From the NCBI GenBank assembly GCA_041609995.1, contig JBFIPU010000006.1, forward strand, positions 4,025-68,024: a DNA stretch of 64,000 nucleotides, written 5' to 3'. Origin of the DNA: JABDOU01 sp041609995 (lineage in GTDB: Bacteria; Actinomycetota; Acidimicrobiia; Spongiisociales; SHLN01). The notes under the pieces were generated by a model, which was not told the DNA's origin, ran no database searches, and was given only the letters and a program-made list of their open reading frames with translations. Both the position numbers and the translations under genes were made by a program. Every line of letters starts with the position of its first letter. The first letter of the stretch is position 1. Shown here in pieces: positions 16,592 through 25,254 of this stretch.

Positions 16592-17293
16592 TCAGCGCGG
16601 TGGGAGGATCTGCGGGACCAGTTGTCCGGCCGGGCCGATCAACTCGAGACCGGTGCCGAGACCGAGCGGTTCCTGATTCACGACGATGATGCGGGCTCCG
16701 GCAGAGCGAGCCACCTCGATCAAACCAGCGGCCGGGTAGACAATGGCGCTCGTGCCCACCACGAGCATCGCGTCGGCGGCGGCTGCCGCCTCCTCGGCCG
16801 CCTCCCACACCGCCGATGGGAGCAGCTCACCAAACCACACGACGTCGGGACGCATCGCCCCGCCGCAAACAGGACAATGATGCAGGCCGTCGCCGACCGG
16901 GTGCTGGGTATGGCCGCACCCGGCGTGACACCGATCCCTGTCGATTCTCCCGTGCAGATGCAAGACGGTCCGGGCGCCGGCCGCTTCCAGCAGCCGGTCG
17001 ACGTTCTGGGTGATGTGCACCATCCCCGGCGCCGCGGCCAGCGCCCGGTGGGCGTCATTGGGCCGGGCCGTCCGTCCGGCCTCTCGGCGGGCGTTGTACC
17101 AGGCAATCACGGTTCTGGGATCAGCCTCGAAGCCTTCCGGGCTCGCCATGCGGGCGGGATCGACCCGGGCCCACTCACCATCGGGATCCCGAAACGTGGC
17201 GATCCCCGATTCTGCCGAGAGCCCTGCTCCCGAAAAGGAAACGGGCCGGCGAGCGCCCGCCAGCCATTCGCGTGCCTCGTCGACGTCGGTCAT
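16592..17293 (-). CDS. Sir2-family NAD-dependent protein deacylase
   Basis: Sirtuin that removes acetyl or acyl groups from protein lysines using NAD. 233 residues from ATG at 17293. The NAD motif is FSGAGLSAESGIATFRDPDG, followed by ITQNVDRLLEAAG and the catalytic histidine in VLHLHGRID. The zinc ligands are in CHAGCGH and HCPVCGG, and the C-terminal NAD contacts are VVGTSAIVYPAAGL and IVVNQEP. The DPDG after ATFR and the length resemble bacterial class III/U sirtuins. The frame is open for another 49 codons upstream without homology. Convergent with the acyl-CoA dehydrogenase, 27 bases apart, and divergent from a small membrane protein. Confidence 0.92.
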   Translation of the reverse strand: MTDVDEAREWLAGARRPVSFSGAGLSAESGIATFRDPDGEWARVDPARMASPEGFEADPRTVIAWYNARREAGRTARPNDAHRALAAAPGMVHITQNVDRLLEAAGARTVLHLHGRIDRDRCHAGCGHTQHPVGDGLHHCPVCGGAMRPDVVWFGELLPSAVWEAAEEAAAAADAMLVVGTSAIVYPAAGLIEVARSAGARIIVVNQEPLGLGTGLELIGPAGQLVPQILPPR

Positions 17294-17350
17294 GGGTGGC
17301 AGGATACGACCCCCGATCGGCCCGGCCGGCGGTGGCGGTATCGTGGCCGC

Positions 17351-17800
17351 GTGCGCAAGGCGGTCCTGTTTCGATCGGTGTTGCGGTTCCTGGATCAAGG
17401 AGCCGAGGTGGTGGAGGCGGTATACATGTGGAAGCGACATCGGCTCATGGTTCCCTTTACGGTCGCGACCTTTCTCGGGATGGTGTTCGTCGCAGGATGG
17501 GCAGGATGGGAGGACTGGGCCACCCGCATCGTGATCGGACTGGCCGCCGGCGCGATCGCCGTAATGGCCTCCACGGACTACAAGGTGTTGGCACGGACTT
17601 CGCAGGGAACCTTTCTCTACGACGCCAGCCGCTTTCGGCAGGTGGCAATCGGCAGCCCGGATCGCTTGCCGGCCGACGTCACGATCGAGCCCTTCGGTGG
17701 AACCGTCCTGGCCACCGACTGGGCGGTGGGTGATTCGATCTACACCGTGCCGAAGTCGTCGGAGTCGGCCATGGGTCGCATCGCCGGTCAGGAAACCTGA
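17351..17800 (+). CDS. Small membrane protein, hypothetical
   Basis: 149 residues from GTG (VRKAVLFRSVLRFLDQG). Two adjacent hydrophobic segments (about residues 35-53 and 60-78) suggest a helical hairpin in the membrane with a C-terminal soluble domain. That domain reads VLARTSQGTFLYDASRFRQV and TVLATDWAVGDSIYTVPKS. I do not recognise a family. The frame is open far upstream, but only the part after 17351 has protein-like composition and it fits the gap after the divergent sirtuin gene. The last 13 bases overlap the 3' end of the convergent protease gene. Confidence 0.6.
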   Translation: MRKAVLFRSVLRFLDQGAEVVEAVYMWKRHRLMVPFTVATFLGMVFVAGWAGWEDWATRIVIGLAAGAIAVMASTDYKVLARTSQGTFLYDASRFRQVAIGSPDRLPADVTIEPFGGTVLATDWAVGDSIYTVPKSSESAMGRIAGQET

Positions 17801-18540
17801 CTCGGCTCGATCGCCAGCATCGAGGTTTCAGGGTCGCAGCTGATTGCGCCGGAACCATCGGCATGCAGCGACAGGAAGTCTTGAATCTCGACGCTGGATG
17901 TCGCCCACGTCGATTGGCCATCCTCGCCCGTGGCGAAGACGATCCCGATCAGCTGATCCTCCTCTGTGTATACACCGGCTCCGGAATCGCCGGTGGCGGT
18001 GGATGCCTCGAGTTCGTACCCCAGCCGTTGGTGCCTGGCCGTTCCAAGCACTTCTTCGATGGAGAGGTACACGACGGTCTCGACGCGGTAGTGCACGGTT
18101 CCCGATGCCACCCCGCCCACAATGAGCCCCTCGGCCCCCATCTCCGCATTCGCCAGAGCGACGGGCGGGACATCGGGCCACGGAACCCGCAGCAAGGCGA
18201 GGTCGCGGCGCAGGTCGACCTCCACGACCTGCGCCGGCAGGTCATCCCCGCCGGCTAACGACACGTCGATTGCGTCGGCGCGGGCCACGAGGTGGGCAAC
18301 CGTGAGCACCAGCCCGTCGCCTATGGCGATCCCGGACCCGGAGCGGCCGGCGGCATGGCCGCACCCTTCCGTCACGAGTCGAACGGCCCGTAGCGCGGGA
18401 TCGAGGGCGGGCGACCTTCCTTGGCGGGTACTGACCAATTCGGCCATCCCGCACCCCGTGACCGCGATTGAAAGCAGCAACAACAGCATGGTCAGACGGG
18501 TCGTTGTTGGCGGACATCGGTCGGTGCTGGCGGGAGTCAT
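17788..18540 (-). CDS. Trypsin-like serine protease, lipoprotein
   Basis: 250-residue exported protease of the trypsin/HtrA fold without a PDZ domain. A signal peptide ends in a lipobox (SIAVTGC, Cys30). The catalytic triad can be read as His83 in LVLTVAHLVA, Asp113 in RRDLALLRV, and Ser186 in ATGDSGAGVY. GSGIAIGDG and LIGIVFATGEDG match the strand pattern around the site. The short, PDZ-less form resembles actinobacterial MarP-type periplasmic protease domains but with a lipid anchor instead of membrane helices. Divergent from the TRAP transporter operon with only 47 bases between, so promoters must be close together or overlapping. Confidence 0.85.
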   Translation of the reverse strand: MTPASTDRCPPTTTRLTMLLLLLSIAVTGCGMAELVSTRQGRSPALDPALRAVRLVTEGCGHAAGRSGSGIAIGDGLVLTVAHLVARADAIDVSLAGGDDLPAQVVEVDLRRDLALLRVPWPDVPPVALANAEMGAEGLIVGGVASGTVHYRVETVVYLSIEEVLGTARHQRLGYELEASTATGDSGAGVYTEEDQLIGIVFATGEDGQSTWATSSVEIQDFLSLHADGSGAISCDPETSMLAIEPSQVS

Positions 18541-18587
18541 ATGTTGTAACGTGAGGACGCTACCAGCGAGGCGACAGAGGAAGTCGA

Positions 18588-19304
18588 TTGAGCGACAACG
18601 AGCCCGAGCCCGACGTCACCACAGCCGCCGAGGAACTGCTCGAAGACCTCACTGCGGCGCATGAGGCCCAGCCACTGGAGGTCCCCGGTGGGTTGCCAGG
18701 ATTGCTCTACCACACGCGAAGGCTGATCGAGGGAATCACCGAGATCACCGGCAAGGCGTCCTGGGTGCTGGCGTGGGTCGTGTTCATTCTCGGATTCTTC
18801 AACGTCGTCACCCGCTACGTCGCCCGGTTCATCGAGCGCGACATCATCGTCGGCGAGGTGTTCGATCTCCAGTGGATGCTGTTCGGGGCGCTGTTTCTGC
18901 TGGGCCTCAACTACGGCGTGCGGGAAGGAGTCAATCCCCGAATCGATTTCTGGTGGGCGAACTTCTCGAACAAGAAGAAGGCAGTGATCGACCTTCTGGT
19001 CCACACCTTCCTGTTCTTGCCGTTTCTGGTGATGGCGTTGAAGACCCTGTGGAGCTGGTCCCTGTCCGGCATGGGCCGCTCGATCGACGGCACGTGGTCC
19101 ACGTGGAGGGTGTGGGAGATCTGGGAGCAGTCGACTGACGCCGGCGGGCTCCCCCGCGGGCCCATCAAGTTGTTGATCCTCATCGGCTTCATCCTGATGG
19201 CCAGCCAGATCGTCGCCGAAATCATCAAGCAGATACTGGTGCTGATGGATCGGGAGGACCTGGCCGGGGTAGCGGCTCACGAAGCTCCGTTGCGCGTGGA
19301 ATAG
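18588..19304 (+). CDS. dctQ: TRAP transporter small permease (DctQ-like)
   Basis: Small membrane subunit of a tripartite ATP-independent periplasmic transporter, which uses an ion gradient to import organic acids captured by a binding protein. 238 residues from TTG at 18588, with AGAGGAAG just upstream. An N-terminal ~45-residue acidic cytoplasmic stretch is followed by four hydrophobic helices (starting near ASWVLAWVVFILGFF, LQWMLFGALFLLGL, LVHTFLFLPFLVMAL, ILIGFILMASQIVAE). The motif WWANFSNKKKAVID between helices 2 and 3 is typical of DctQ of the alpha-keto acid/mannitol-chloroaromatic subgroup. Three bases separate it from dctM. Confidence 0.88.
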   Translation: MSDNEPEPDVTTAAEELLEDLTAAHEAQPLEVPGGLPGLLYHTRRLIEGITEITGKASWVLAWVVFILGFFNVVTRYVARFIERDIIVGEVFDLQWMLFGALFLLGLNYGVREGVNPRIDFWWANFSNKKKAVIDLLVHTFLFLPFLVMALKTLWSWSLSGMGRSIDGTWSTWRVWEIWEQSTDAGGLPRGPIKLLILIGFILMASQIVAEIIKQILVLMDREDLAGVAAHEAPLRVE

Positions 19305-19307
19305 CCG

Positions 19308-20714
19308 ATGGATCTCGGCGTCGCGCTGTCCCTGGCGATGTTCGCCATCTTCCTCGCGCTCATTCTGATCGGCTACAACGTTGCTTTCTCGTTCGCCGCC
19401 ACTGCCTTGTTGTTCTCGTTCATCGGCGACCTGGCGGGCGTATTCGATCCGACCTCGCTCAATGTGCTCCCGGGCCGGTGGTTCGGGGCGGTTTCGGATC
19501 CGACGCTTCTGGCGGTCCCGTTCTTTGTCTTGATGGGCGCCATCCTCGAACGATCGGGGCTGGCGGAACGATTGCTCACGGCGATCGGCATGGTGCTCGG
19601 GCCTCTCAAAGGCGGGGTCGCCGCGGCCGTCATCCTGGTCGGAACGTTGTTGGCGGCGGCCACCGGGGTGGTGGCGGCGACCGTCATCGTCATGGGCCTG
19701 CTGTCGCTCCCGGCGATGGTGCGGCTTGGATACGACCACAAGCTGGCCACCGGTGTCATCATCGCCTCGGGCACCCTGGCCCAGCTACTGCCACCCAGCC
19801 TCGTGCTCATCTTGCTCGCCCAGCAAATGGGGGTCGGGATCCTGGGGTTGTTCGCCGGTGCCTTGCTACCCGGGCTGCTGCTCAGCGGCCTGTATGTCTT
19901 GTACGCGGTTGGCATCTCGTATCTACGCCCCGGGGTCGGTCCGGCGATGCCTGCCGAAGAGCGGTCGTTGACGGGCAAGGTGCTGGCGCTCGAGGTCCTT
20001 TTTTCGGTCGTTCCCATCATCTTGCTCATCGTCGGAGTGCTGTTCTCGATCTTCCAGGGAATCGCCACCCCGTCAGAGTCGGGGGCAGTGGGGGTCTTTG
20101 GAGCTCTGCTCCTGGCGGTGCTGGCTTACCAGTTCGACAAGGTGCTCGTCCGGGCGGGCGCCACCCACGTCGTGCCGACGTGGAGGCTGACTCCCAAAGC
20201 GCTGAAGGAGGCGGCGAGATCGACTGCCAATGTCAGCATCCTCGTCATGACACTGCTGTTCGCATCGTCGTTCTTCTCGTTGATGTTCTTGCGGCTCGGA
20301 GGCTCCGACGCGACCGCCAGCTTCCTCGCCAGTATCGGCGGGGGAAAACTCGGCTTCGTGGTCGTGGCGATGATCGCCGTCTTCCTCCTCGGAATCAATC
20401 TGGAGTTCCTGGAGATCACCTTCATCGTGGTGCCCATTTTCCTGCCGGCGATGGATGCGCTCGGCTTCACGATCCAGGAAAAGATCTGGTTCACCGTCTT
20501 GATGGCCGTCAACCTCAACATGGCGTTCATCTCACCACCCGTCGGCTTTTCCCTGTTTTACCTACAGAGCGTTGCGCCGCCCGAAGTGAGGACCGGAGAT
20601 ATCCACAAGGGCGCGATTCCTTTCATGGTTCTGCAGGGGGTGGCTCTCTTGTTGCTCGGGTTCTTCCCGGGAATCGTACAGGCGTCGTTCGACCTGTTCG
20701 TCCCGGGTGGGTGA
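19308..20714 (+). CDS. dctM: TRAP transporter large permease (DctM-like)
   Basis: Large, ion-coupled membrane subunit of the TRAP transporter. 468 residues with roughly 12 hydrophobic segments. DctM signatures include the N-terminal ALILIGYNVAFSFAATALL, AVPFFVLMGAILERSGLAERLL, ATGVVAATVIVMGLLSLPAM, SGTLAQLLPPSLVLILLAQQ, PSESGAVGVFGALLLAVL, and the C-terminal EITFIVVPIFLPAM and MAFISPPVGFSLFYLQSVAP. The long form and FDPTSLNVLPGRWFGAVSDP loop fit the TakM-like branch. It starts at ATG 3 bases after dctQ and is followed, 68 bases on, by the binding-protein gene. Confidence 0.93.
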   Translation: MDLGVALSLAMFAIFLALILIGYNVAFSFAATALLFSFIGDLAGVFDPTSLNVLPGRWFGAVSDPTLLAVPFFVLMGAILERSGLAERLLTAIGMVLGPLKGGVAAAVILVGTLLAAATGVVAATVIVMGLLSLPAMVRLGYDHKLATGVIIASGTLAQLLPPSLVLILLAQQMGVGILGLFAGALLPGLLLSGLYVLYAVGISYLRPGVGPAMPAEERSLTGKVLALEVLFSVVPIILLIVGVLFSIFQGIATPSESGAVGVFGALLLAVLAYQFDKVLVRAGATHVVPTWRLTPKALKEAARSTANVSILVMTLLFASSFFSLMFLRLGGSDATASFLASIGGGKLGFVVVAMIAVFLLGINLEFLEITFIVVPIFLPAMDALGFTIQEKIWFTVLMAVNLNMAFISPPVGFSLFYLQSVAPPEVRTGDIHKGAIPFMVLQGVALLLLGFFPGIVQASFDLFVPGG

Positions 20715-20782
20715 TGGGAGTGCCCGTGATATTCATGCCGCCGATCCGCTAGAAAGAAGTGCAACAAGCAGGAGGAATCCAA

Positions 20783-22024
20783 ATGAACGAGAGTCCAGCG
20801 AGTTCAACAGCCGCCGCCGAAGAGGAACACCCCGACGCCGGGGTGAGCAGACGAAAATTCATCCAGACCGGCGTGGGTGTGGCCGGGTTCGCCGCGGCGG
20901 GCTCGTTTCTGGCCGCGTGCACGACGGAGGAGACCGGGGGCAACGGTGGAACGGACACCACGGCCACCACCCTGGCCGACGACATCACTGAGACAACGGA
21001 AGTCATCCTGTCCCAGTCCGACCTTCCCGAGGTCAGTTGGGAAATGGCCACCAGCTGGCCTGGCTCGCTGATCGGCACGATCGGAGCGGGTGCCCAGATT
21101 TTCGCCGACGAGTTGGCCAAGATGACGGGTGGGAAATTCACGATCACCCCGCGTGTGGCCGGTGAGATCGTGGGTGGTCTCGAAGTCCTGCCGACCGTAC
21201 GCGACGGCGGTGTGCAAGCCGGGCACACGGCTTCGTATTACTACGTCGGTCTGAGCCCGGTCACCCAGTTCGGCACCGCGGTTCCATTCGGGCTCACGTC
21301 CCGCCAGCAGAACGCCTGGCTGTACGAGGGCGGGGGCCTGGAGGTGCTCCGCGAGTTTTACGCGGATGAGTTCGGGCTCATCCAGTTTCCGGCGGGCAAC
21401 ACCGGTGTCCAGATGGGTGGCTGGTTCACCAAGGAGATCAACTCGGTGGCCGATCTGCAGGGCCTGAAAATGCGAATCCCCGGGTTGGCCGGTCGCACCT
21501 TCAACAACCTCGGTGCCGAGCAGGTAACAGTTGCGGGGGGCGACATCGTCGCATCGATCGAGACGGGGGCGATCGACGCCGCCGAATGGGTCGGACCCTA
21601 TGACGATGTGATCCTGGGTATGACCCAGCTCGGCAGCCAGCTGTTCTATTACCACCCCGGGTGGTGGGAACCGGGTTCGAGCCTGGAGGTCCAACTGCCG
21701 TTGACGCTGTGGAACGAGTTGCCCGAGGAGTACAAGGCAGCAGTGGAGAACGCGGCCAAGGCCGCCAACATCGGGACGATGGCCAAATACGACGTTCTCA
21801 ACTCTCAATCCTTGCCGGACATCAAGCAGGTAGCCGAGATCCGGGAGTTCCCCGAAGACGTCCTCACTGCCTTCAAGACGGACTTCGAAACCGTGCTCGA
21901 TGATGTGGCGGCGACCGACGCCAGGTTTGGCGACATCCTGACCCCTTGGCGTCAGTTCCGTGATGCCATCCAGGAGTGGCACTCTCTCGCCGAGTCGTCG
22001 ATGTTGCGAGCCGCCCTCCTCTGA
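20783..22024 (+). CDS. dctP: TRAP transporter solute-binding protein (DctP/TakP-like), Tat lipoprotein
   Basis: Captures the substrate outside the membrane and delivers it to DctQM. 413 residues from ATG at 20783, preceded by GGAGGAA. The N-terminus has a twin-arginine signal (SRRKFIQTG) and a lipobox (GSFLAAC), so it is probably exported folded and lipid-anchored. The mature part reads WEMATSWPGSLIGTIGAGAQ, GWFTKEINSVADLQGLKMRI, AEWVGPYDDVILG and FYYHPGWWEPGSSLE. The WVGPYDD and PGWWEPG motifs resemble TakP-type binders of 2-oxo acids such as pyruvate; that substrate is inference. A strong hairpin lies 13 bases after the stop. Confidence 0.92.
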   Translation: MNESPASSTAAAEEEHPDAGVSRRKFIQTGVGVAGFAAAGSFLAACTTEETGGNGGTDTTATTLADDITETTEVILSQSDLPEVSWEMATSWPGSLIGTIGAGAQIFADELAKMTGGKFTITPRVAGEIVGGLEVLPTVRDGGVQAGHTASYYYVGLSPVTQFGTAVPFGLTSRQQNAWLYEGGGLEVLREFYADEFGLIQFPAGNTGVQMGGWFTKEINSVADLQGLKMRIPGLAGRTFNNLGAEQVTVAGGDIVASIETGAIDAAEWVGPYDDVILGMTQLGSQLFYYHPGWWEPGSSLEVQLPLTLWNELPEEYKAAVENAAKAANIGTMAKYDVLNSQSLPDIKQVAEIREFPEDVLTAFKTDFETVLDDVAATDARFGDILTPWRQFRDAIQEWHSLAESSMLRAALL

Positions 22025-22037
22025 TCGCAACTACCGG

Positions 22038-22065
22038 AAGCGGGTGGGTGTGTGCCCACCCGCTT
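22038..22065 (+). terminator. Hairpin at the end of the TRAP operon
   Basis: AAGCGGGTGGG (22038-22048) pairs perfectly over 11 bp with CCCACCCGCTT (22055-22065) around a 6-base TGTGTG loop. There is no U-tract after it. It ends 8 bases before the ATG of the ASCH-domain gene, so it could also mask or regulate that gene's start. Confidence 0.5.
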
Positions 22066-22073
22066 GCCTGGCA

Positions 22074-22682
22074 ATGCGCTTCACCAAGGAGTACTGGCCC
22101 GGCATAGCCGAAGGATCGATCAGCGTCGCCTATCGACGCTGGAAGCGGCCCACGGTGGTGGCGGGTCGCGTGTATCGCACCGGAGGGGGGCGCGTCGAAG
22201 TCACGAGCGTTTCCATCGTCGACCCGGAATCGATCACCGATCGTGACGTCCATGCCACCGGCCACCCCTCGGCGGAGCACATTCGAGCGCAGTTTCGCGG
22301 TGACCCGTCGTGGCCGGTCTACCGGGTCGAGTTCACCAGGCTCAGTGAGCCCGACCCCCGTCAGGTTCTGGCCGATACGGATGATCTGAGCTCATCAGAC
22401 AGAAACGAGATCACAGAGAAGCTGGCACGGCTCGATCGGGCGAGCAGGCACGGGCCATGGACTCGCTCGACGCTCGAGCTGATCGCCGCCCATCCCGAGG
22501 TCAGGGCTCCCGACCTCGCCCGGATGGTGGGCAGAGAGACGCAGCCCTTCAAACGCGACGTACGCAAGCTGAAGAACCTCGGTTTGACGCTGAGCTTCAA
22601 CCCCGGCTACCGGCTCTCGCCCCGGGGAGCGGCGTTTCTCGGCGTCCCGTTCGGATCGTCCGGCGGTGGGGCTCAGGGATAA
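22074..22682 (+). CDS. ASCH (PUA-like) domain protein with C-terminal winged-helix region
   Basis: 202 residues from ATG at 22074. The N-terminal ~90 residues read MRFTKEYWPGIAEGSISVAY, RRWKRPTVVAGRVYR, VEVTSVSIVDPESITDRDV, ATGHPSAEHIRAQF, matching the ASCH fold (beta-barrel related to PUA RNA-binding domains). The C-terminal part (~130-200) contains TLELIAAHPEVRAPDLARMVG and FKRDVRKLKNLGLTLSFNPGYRLS, which looks like a winged helix. So this is a candidate nucleic-acid-binding regulator. I see no ribosome site in the 8 bases between the terminator hairpin and the ATG. It follows the TRAP genes on the same strand; a functional link is only positional. Confidence 0.75.
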   Translation: MRFTKEYWPGIAEGSISVAYRRWKRPTVVAGRVYRTGGGRVEVTSVSIVDPESITDRDVHATGHPSAEHIRAQFRGDPSWPVYRVEFTRLSEPDPRQVLADTDDLSSSDRNEITEKLARLDRASRHGPWTRSTLELIAAHPEVRAPDLARMVGRETQPFKRDVRKLKNLGLTLSFNPGYRLSPRGAAFLGVPFGSSGGGAQG

Positions 22683-22734
22683 GAGGCCCGGTCGGACGAG
22701 GACGGGTCCGCTCTGAGGCCGAGGTGGGCGTGGA

Positions 22735-23703
22735 TCATTGGCGTGGCTCGTCGTCGGTATGGTCTGTGGCATAGAGGGCCCAGGCCAGACCATCGTGCTC
22801 CGCCGCCACCCCGAGCTGCCAACCCGAGGCCTGTCGCGGGTGTCCCCAAAGCAGCCAACGCCCCGTGTTCGTGAAGGACGACAACTCGTGCGGGCCGACA
22901 TCGAGCAAGGTGGCCGCCGCGAACCAGGCATGGGATCTGCCCACCGGACTACCTCTCCGCGTTCCGTAAGCGCCGCCGCTGGCGGCGGCCCAAGCCATAT
23001 GCGACACGGCGGTCGCCAGCGCCACCTCGGCCCCGATGGCGGTGTCTGTTCCCAAGGCATGGATGGCGGCCTCTGCCGTGCCCTTGATGGCGGTCACGCC
23101 GGCGGCTCCATTCGACTGGTCGACCCAGGGGCGGACGAGCTCGTAGAGAGCATCCTCAGACTCGACGTCGTCCAGCCCTTCGCGGTCGCCGGCCAGCTCG
23201 AGCGGTTCCATGGGCACGGGGGGCGGGGTCGGAAAGTCGGCGCCGTCGGGCCGATACACCGCCGGTGGATAGGAGGCCTCCCAACTCTCGGGAGCCAGGG
23301 GAGTCACCAGAGGCGACCCGTCTGATTCACGCGGGTCGACTTCATCGTCGCGCAGCGCCCGTTCGTGAGCAACCATCATGCGGACCCGACCAGGCTCGAG
23401 CCACGGCTCCAGCTCGGACCAGTTGTGGGTCGAGGCCATCACCTCCCACAATGGTCCCAGCGTGTTGCGGCCCGCCCCCTCCTCGACGACCGATGCGGCG
23501 AGCGGGGCCGGGGCTTCCAACGCCATGCGATACTCGACATACTGGGTCACGCCGCCGAGCTGCTTCCCGCGTTCGATCGCATCCCGGCACCGGATGCCGG
23601 CCTCGAGGACCTCGGCCCATTCGCGATCTTTGACGCGCAGGTCCACGTAGCGAAGCAATCCGGCGATGTCGCTGGCCTCGACCAGCTCTGAGAGGTCCAT
23701 CAC
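22735..23703 (-). CDS. Conserved hypothetical protein
   Basis: 322 residues; I do not recognise a family. The start is either GTG 23703 (overlapping the helicase stop as GTGA) or the ATG next to it at 23700. The N-terminal third is helical (LSELVEASDIAGLLRYVDLRVKD..). A Pro-rich linker (PTPPPVPMEPLEL) follows around residue 165. The C-terminal third, with AWFAAATLLDV, FTNTGRWLLWGHPRQASGWQ and EHDGLAWALYATD, is rich in Trp and small residues. No signal peptide or clear membrane helix, so a cytosolic location is likely. Translational coupling to the DEAD-box helicase suggests a related role, but nothing in the sequence names it. Confidence 0.7.
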   Translation of the reverse strand: MMDLSELVEASDIAGLLRYVDLRVKDREWAEVLEAGIRCRDAIERGKQLGGVTQYVEYRMALEAPAPLAASVVEEGAGRNTLGPLWEVMASTHNWSELEPWLEPGRVRMMVAHERALRDDEVDPRESDGSPLVTPLAPESWEASYPPAVYRPDGADFPTPPPVPMEPLELAGDREGLDDVESEDALYELVRPWVDQSNGAAGVTAIKGTAEAAIHALGTDTAIGAEVALATAVSHMAWAAASGGAYGTRRGSPVGRSHAWFAAATLLDVGPHELSSFTNTGRWLLWGHPRQASGWQLGVAAEHDGLAWALYATDHTDDEPRQ

Positions 23704-24986
23704 CTGCGTCGTCGGCGCTGCGCTCCCCAGGTCGGCTTGTCAGATGTAACGACCGCCGGGGGTGGCTCCCAGTTGGCGAGGTCGAGGAGGCGGGGGTCAG
23801 AGGAGAGCATCTTCTCGACGCCCACGTCGATCTCGGCGAGTCGGGCGAGCCGGCGGACTTCGATCTTTTCGTTCCAGAGCAGCAGCGTGACAACCAGCCC
23901 TTCCTCTCCTGCCCGGGCGGTGCGCCCCGACCGGTGCACAAAGGTCTTGTAGTCGCTCGGAGGGTCGTAGTGGATGACCACGCCGACGTTGTCGATGTGG
24001 AGGCCGCGGGCTGCCACGTTGGTGGCGACCAGGATGCGGAGCTTGCCTTCTCGGAACTGGCTGAGGGCCCGTTCCCGCACACGTTGGGGGAGGTCGCCGT
24101 GGACGAGTCCGACGCTAACTCCCTGGTTGCGCAGGTCGGCATAGAGGCGGTCGGCCCCGCGCTTGGTCTGGGTGAACATGATGGCCCGGTCGAAAGCGCC
24201 GGCGATGGTGGCGGCTACGAGCGACTTGTCCCGGTCGTGCACCTCGATGAATCGGTGCTCCATCGTCTCCACCGTCTCGGTCTCTTCGTCGACGGAATGA
24301 AAAACCGGGTCGGTCATGAACTGGTTGACCAGCGTCCCGATTGCTCCGTCCAGCGTCGCCGAGAACAACATCATCTGTTCGTGGGCCGGGATGCGGCGGA
24401 GCACATGGCGGACCTGGGGAAGAAATCCCATGTCGGCCATTTGGTCGGCTTCGTCGAGGACCACCACCGAGATATCGCTCAGCGAGACGATCCCTCGCTC
24501 CTCCAGATCGATCAACCGCCCCGGGGTGGCGACGATCATGTCCACGCCGAGGTTGAGCGCTTCCTCCTGCTTCTTCATGGATGCGCCGCCATACGCGTAA
24601 CCCAGCCATCGGCCGAGCGATTGGGCGATGGGCGCCAGCTCGTTGGCGACCTGGATGCAGAGCTCGCGGGTAGGAACCATGACCAATGCCAGGGGGTGAC
24701 GAGGCCTGCCGGTGCCGATGCGCTGTAGAGCCGGGATGCCGAAGGCCAGCGTCTTGCCCGAACCGGTCTGTGCCTTGCCGGCCACGTCGCGTCCGGCCAG
24801 AGCGTCGGGAATGGCCTGGACCTGGATGGGGAATGGATCTGTGATGTCTTTGCTCTCCAGCGTCTTGACGACAGCCGGATCTACTCCGAGTTCTTCAAAC
24901 GTTGTGATGTTCTCTCCAGCATGATTTGGCACCGCCGGGCACGTGTTCGTTCCTATTTCGCTGGCGGTCTGTTCCGTTGACGGCAA
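23700..24986 (-). CDS. DEAD-box RNA helicase
   Basis: ATP-dependent RNA helicase of up to 428 residues, of the RhlE/CsdA class. Motifs in order: Q-motif region DPFPIQVQAIPDAL, Walker A AQTGSGKT, PTREL (Ia), ATPGRL (Ib), DEAD in VVVLDEADQMADMG (II), SAT (III), then IMFTQTKRGAD (IV), ATNVAARGLHI (V) and HRSGRTARAG (VI). A short Arg-rich tail (GAQRRRRR) may bind RNA. The first possible start is TTG at 24986. An in-frame GTG at 24932 is closer to where homologues begin, so the first ~18 residues are doubtful. It is the first gene of a two-gene minus-strand unit with the hypothetical gene downstream. Confidence 0.93.
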   Translation of the reverse strand: MPSTEQTASEIGTNTCPAVPNHAGENITTFEELGVDPAVVKTLESKDITDPFPIQVQAIPDALAGRDVAGKAQTGSGKTLAFGIPALQRIGTGRPRHPLALVMVPTRELCIQVANELAPIAQSLGRWLGYAYGGASMKKQEEALNLGVDMIVATPGRLIDLEERGIVSLSDISVVVLDEADQMADMGFLPQVRHVLRRIPAHEQMMLFSATLDGAIGTLVNQFMTDPVFHSVDEETETVETMEHRFIEVHDRDKSLVAATIAGAFDRAIMFTQTKRGADRLYADLRNQGVSVGLVHGDLPQRVRERALSQFREGKLRILVATNVAARGLHIDNVGVVIHYDPPSDYKTFVHRSGRTARAGEEGLVVTLLLWNEKIEVRRLARLAEIDVGVEKMLSSDPRLLDLANWEPPPAVVTSDKPTWGAQRRRRR

Positions 24987-25100
24987 TCAACGGCGCAAGG
25001 GCGATCCGACCAGATCCGGCGGGCTTGAGTCTCGAGGTACGACGAATCGGGCCACACTGCCCGGGGTTATGGTACTGGCCAATCGGGAGATTGAAGGCCC

Positions 25101-25122
25101 GGCCTGCCCAATCAGGCAGGCC
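25101..25122 (+). promoter_or_regulatory. Leader hairpin upstream of the dodecin gene
   Basis: GGCCTGCC (25101-25108) pairs perfectly with GGCAGGCC (25115-25122) around CAATCA. It lies 77 bases before the dodecin ATG, on the transcribed leader side. The divergent helicase reads away, so it is not a terminator of that gene. No U-tract follows. Confidence 0.35.
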
Positions 25123-25143
25123 GACCTGAAGAGGAGAGGCAGA

Positions 25144-25254
25144 ATGAGCCCGACGACTCGCATGACGCGTCGCGAGGGCCTATCAGAAAAGGAGACGTAT
25201 GTCAGTCGCAAAGGTGATCGAGATCACTTCCCGCTCCGATTCATCCTTCGATGA
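25144..25254 (+). CDS. Possible short upstream ORF (36 codons) overlapping dodecin
   Basis: ATG at 25144 follows a strong GAGGAGAGGCAG ribosome site and runs 36 codons (MSPTTRMTRREGLSEKETYV...), ending 56 bases inside the dodecin gene in another frame. It is basic and has no homology I recognise. The good ribosome site is the only positive evidence; it may be a leader ORF or chance. Confidence 0.2.
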   Translation: MSPTTRMTRREGLSEKETYVSRKGDRDHFPLRFILR

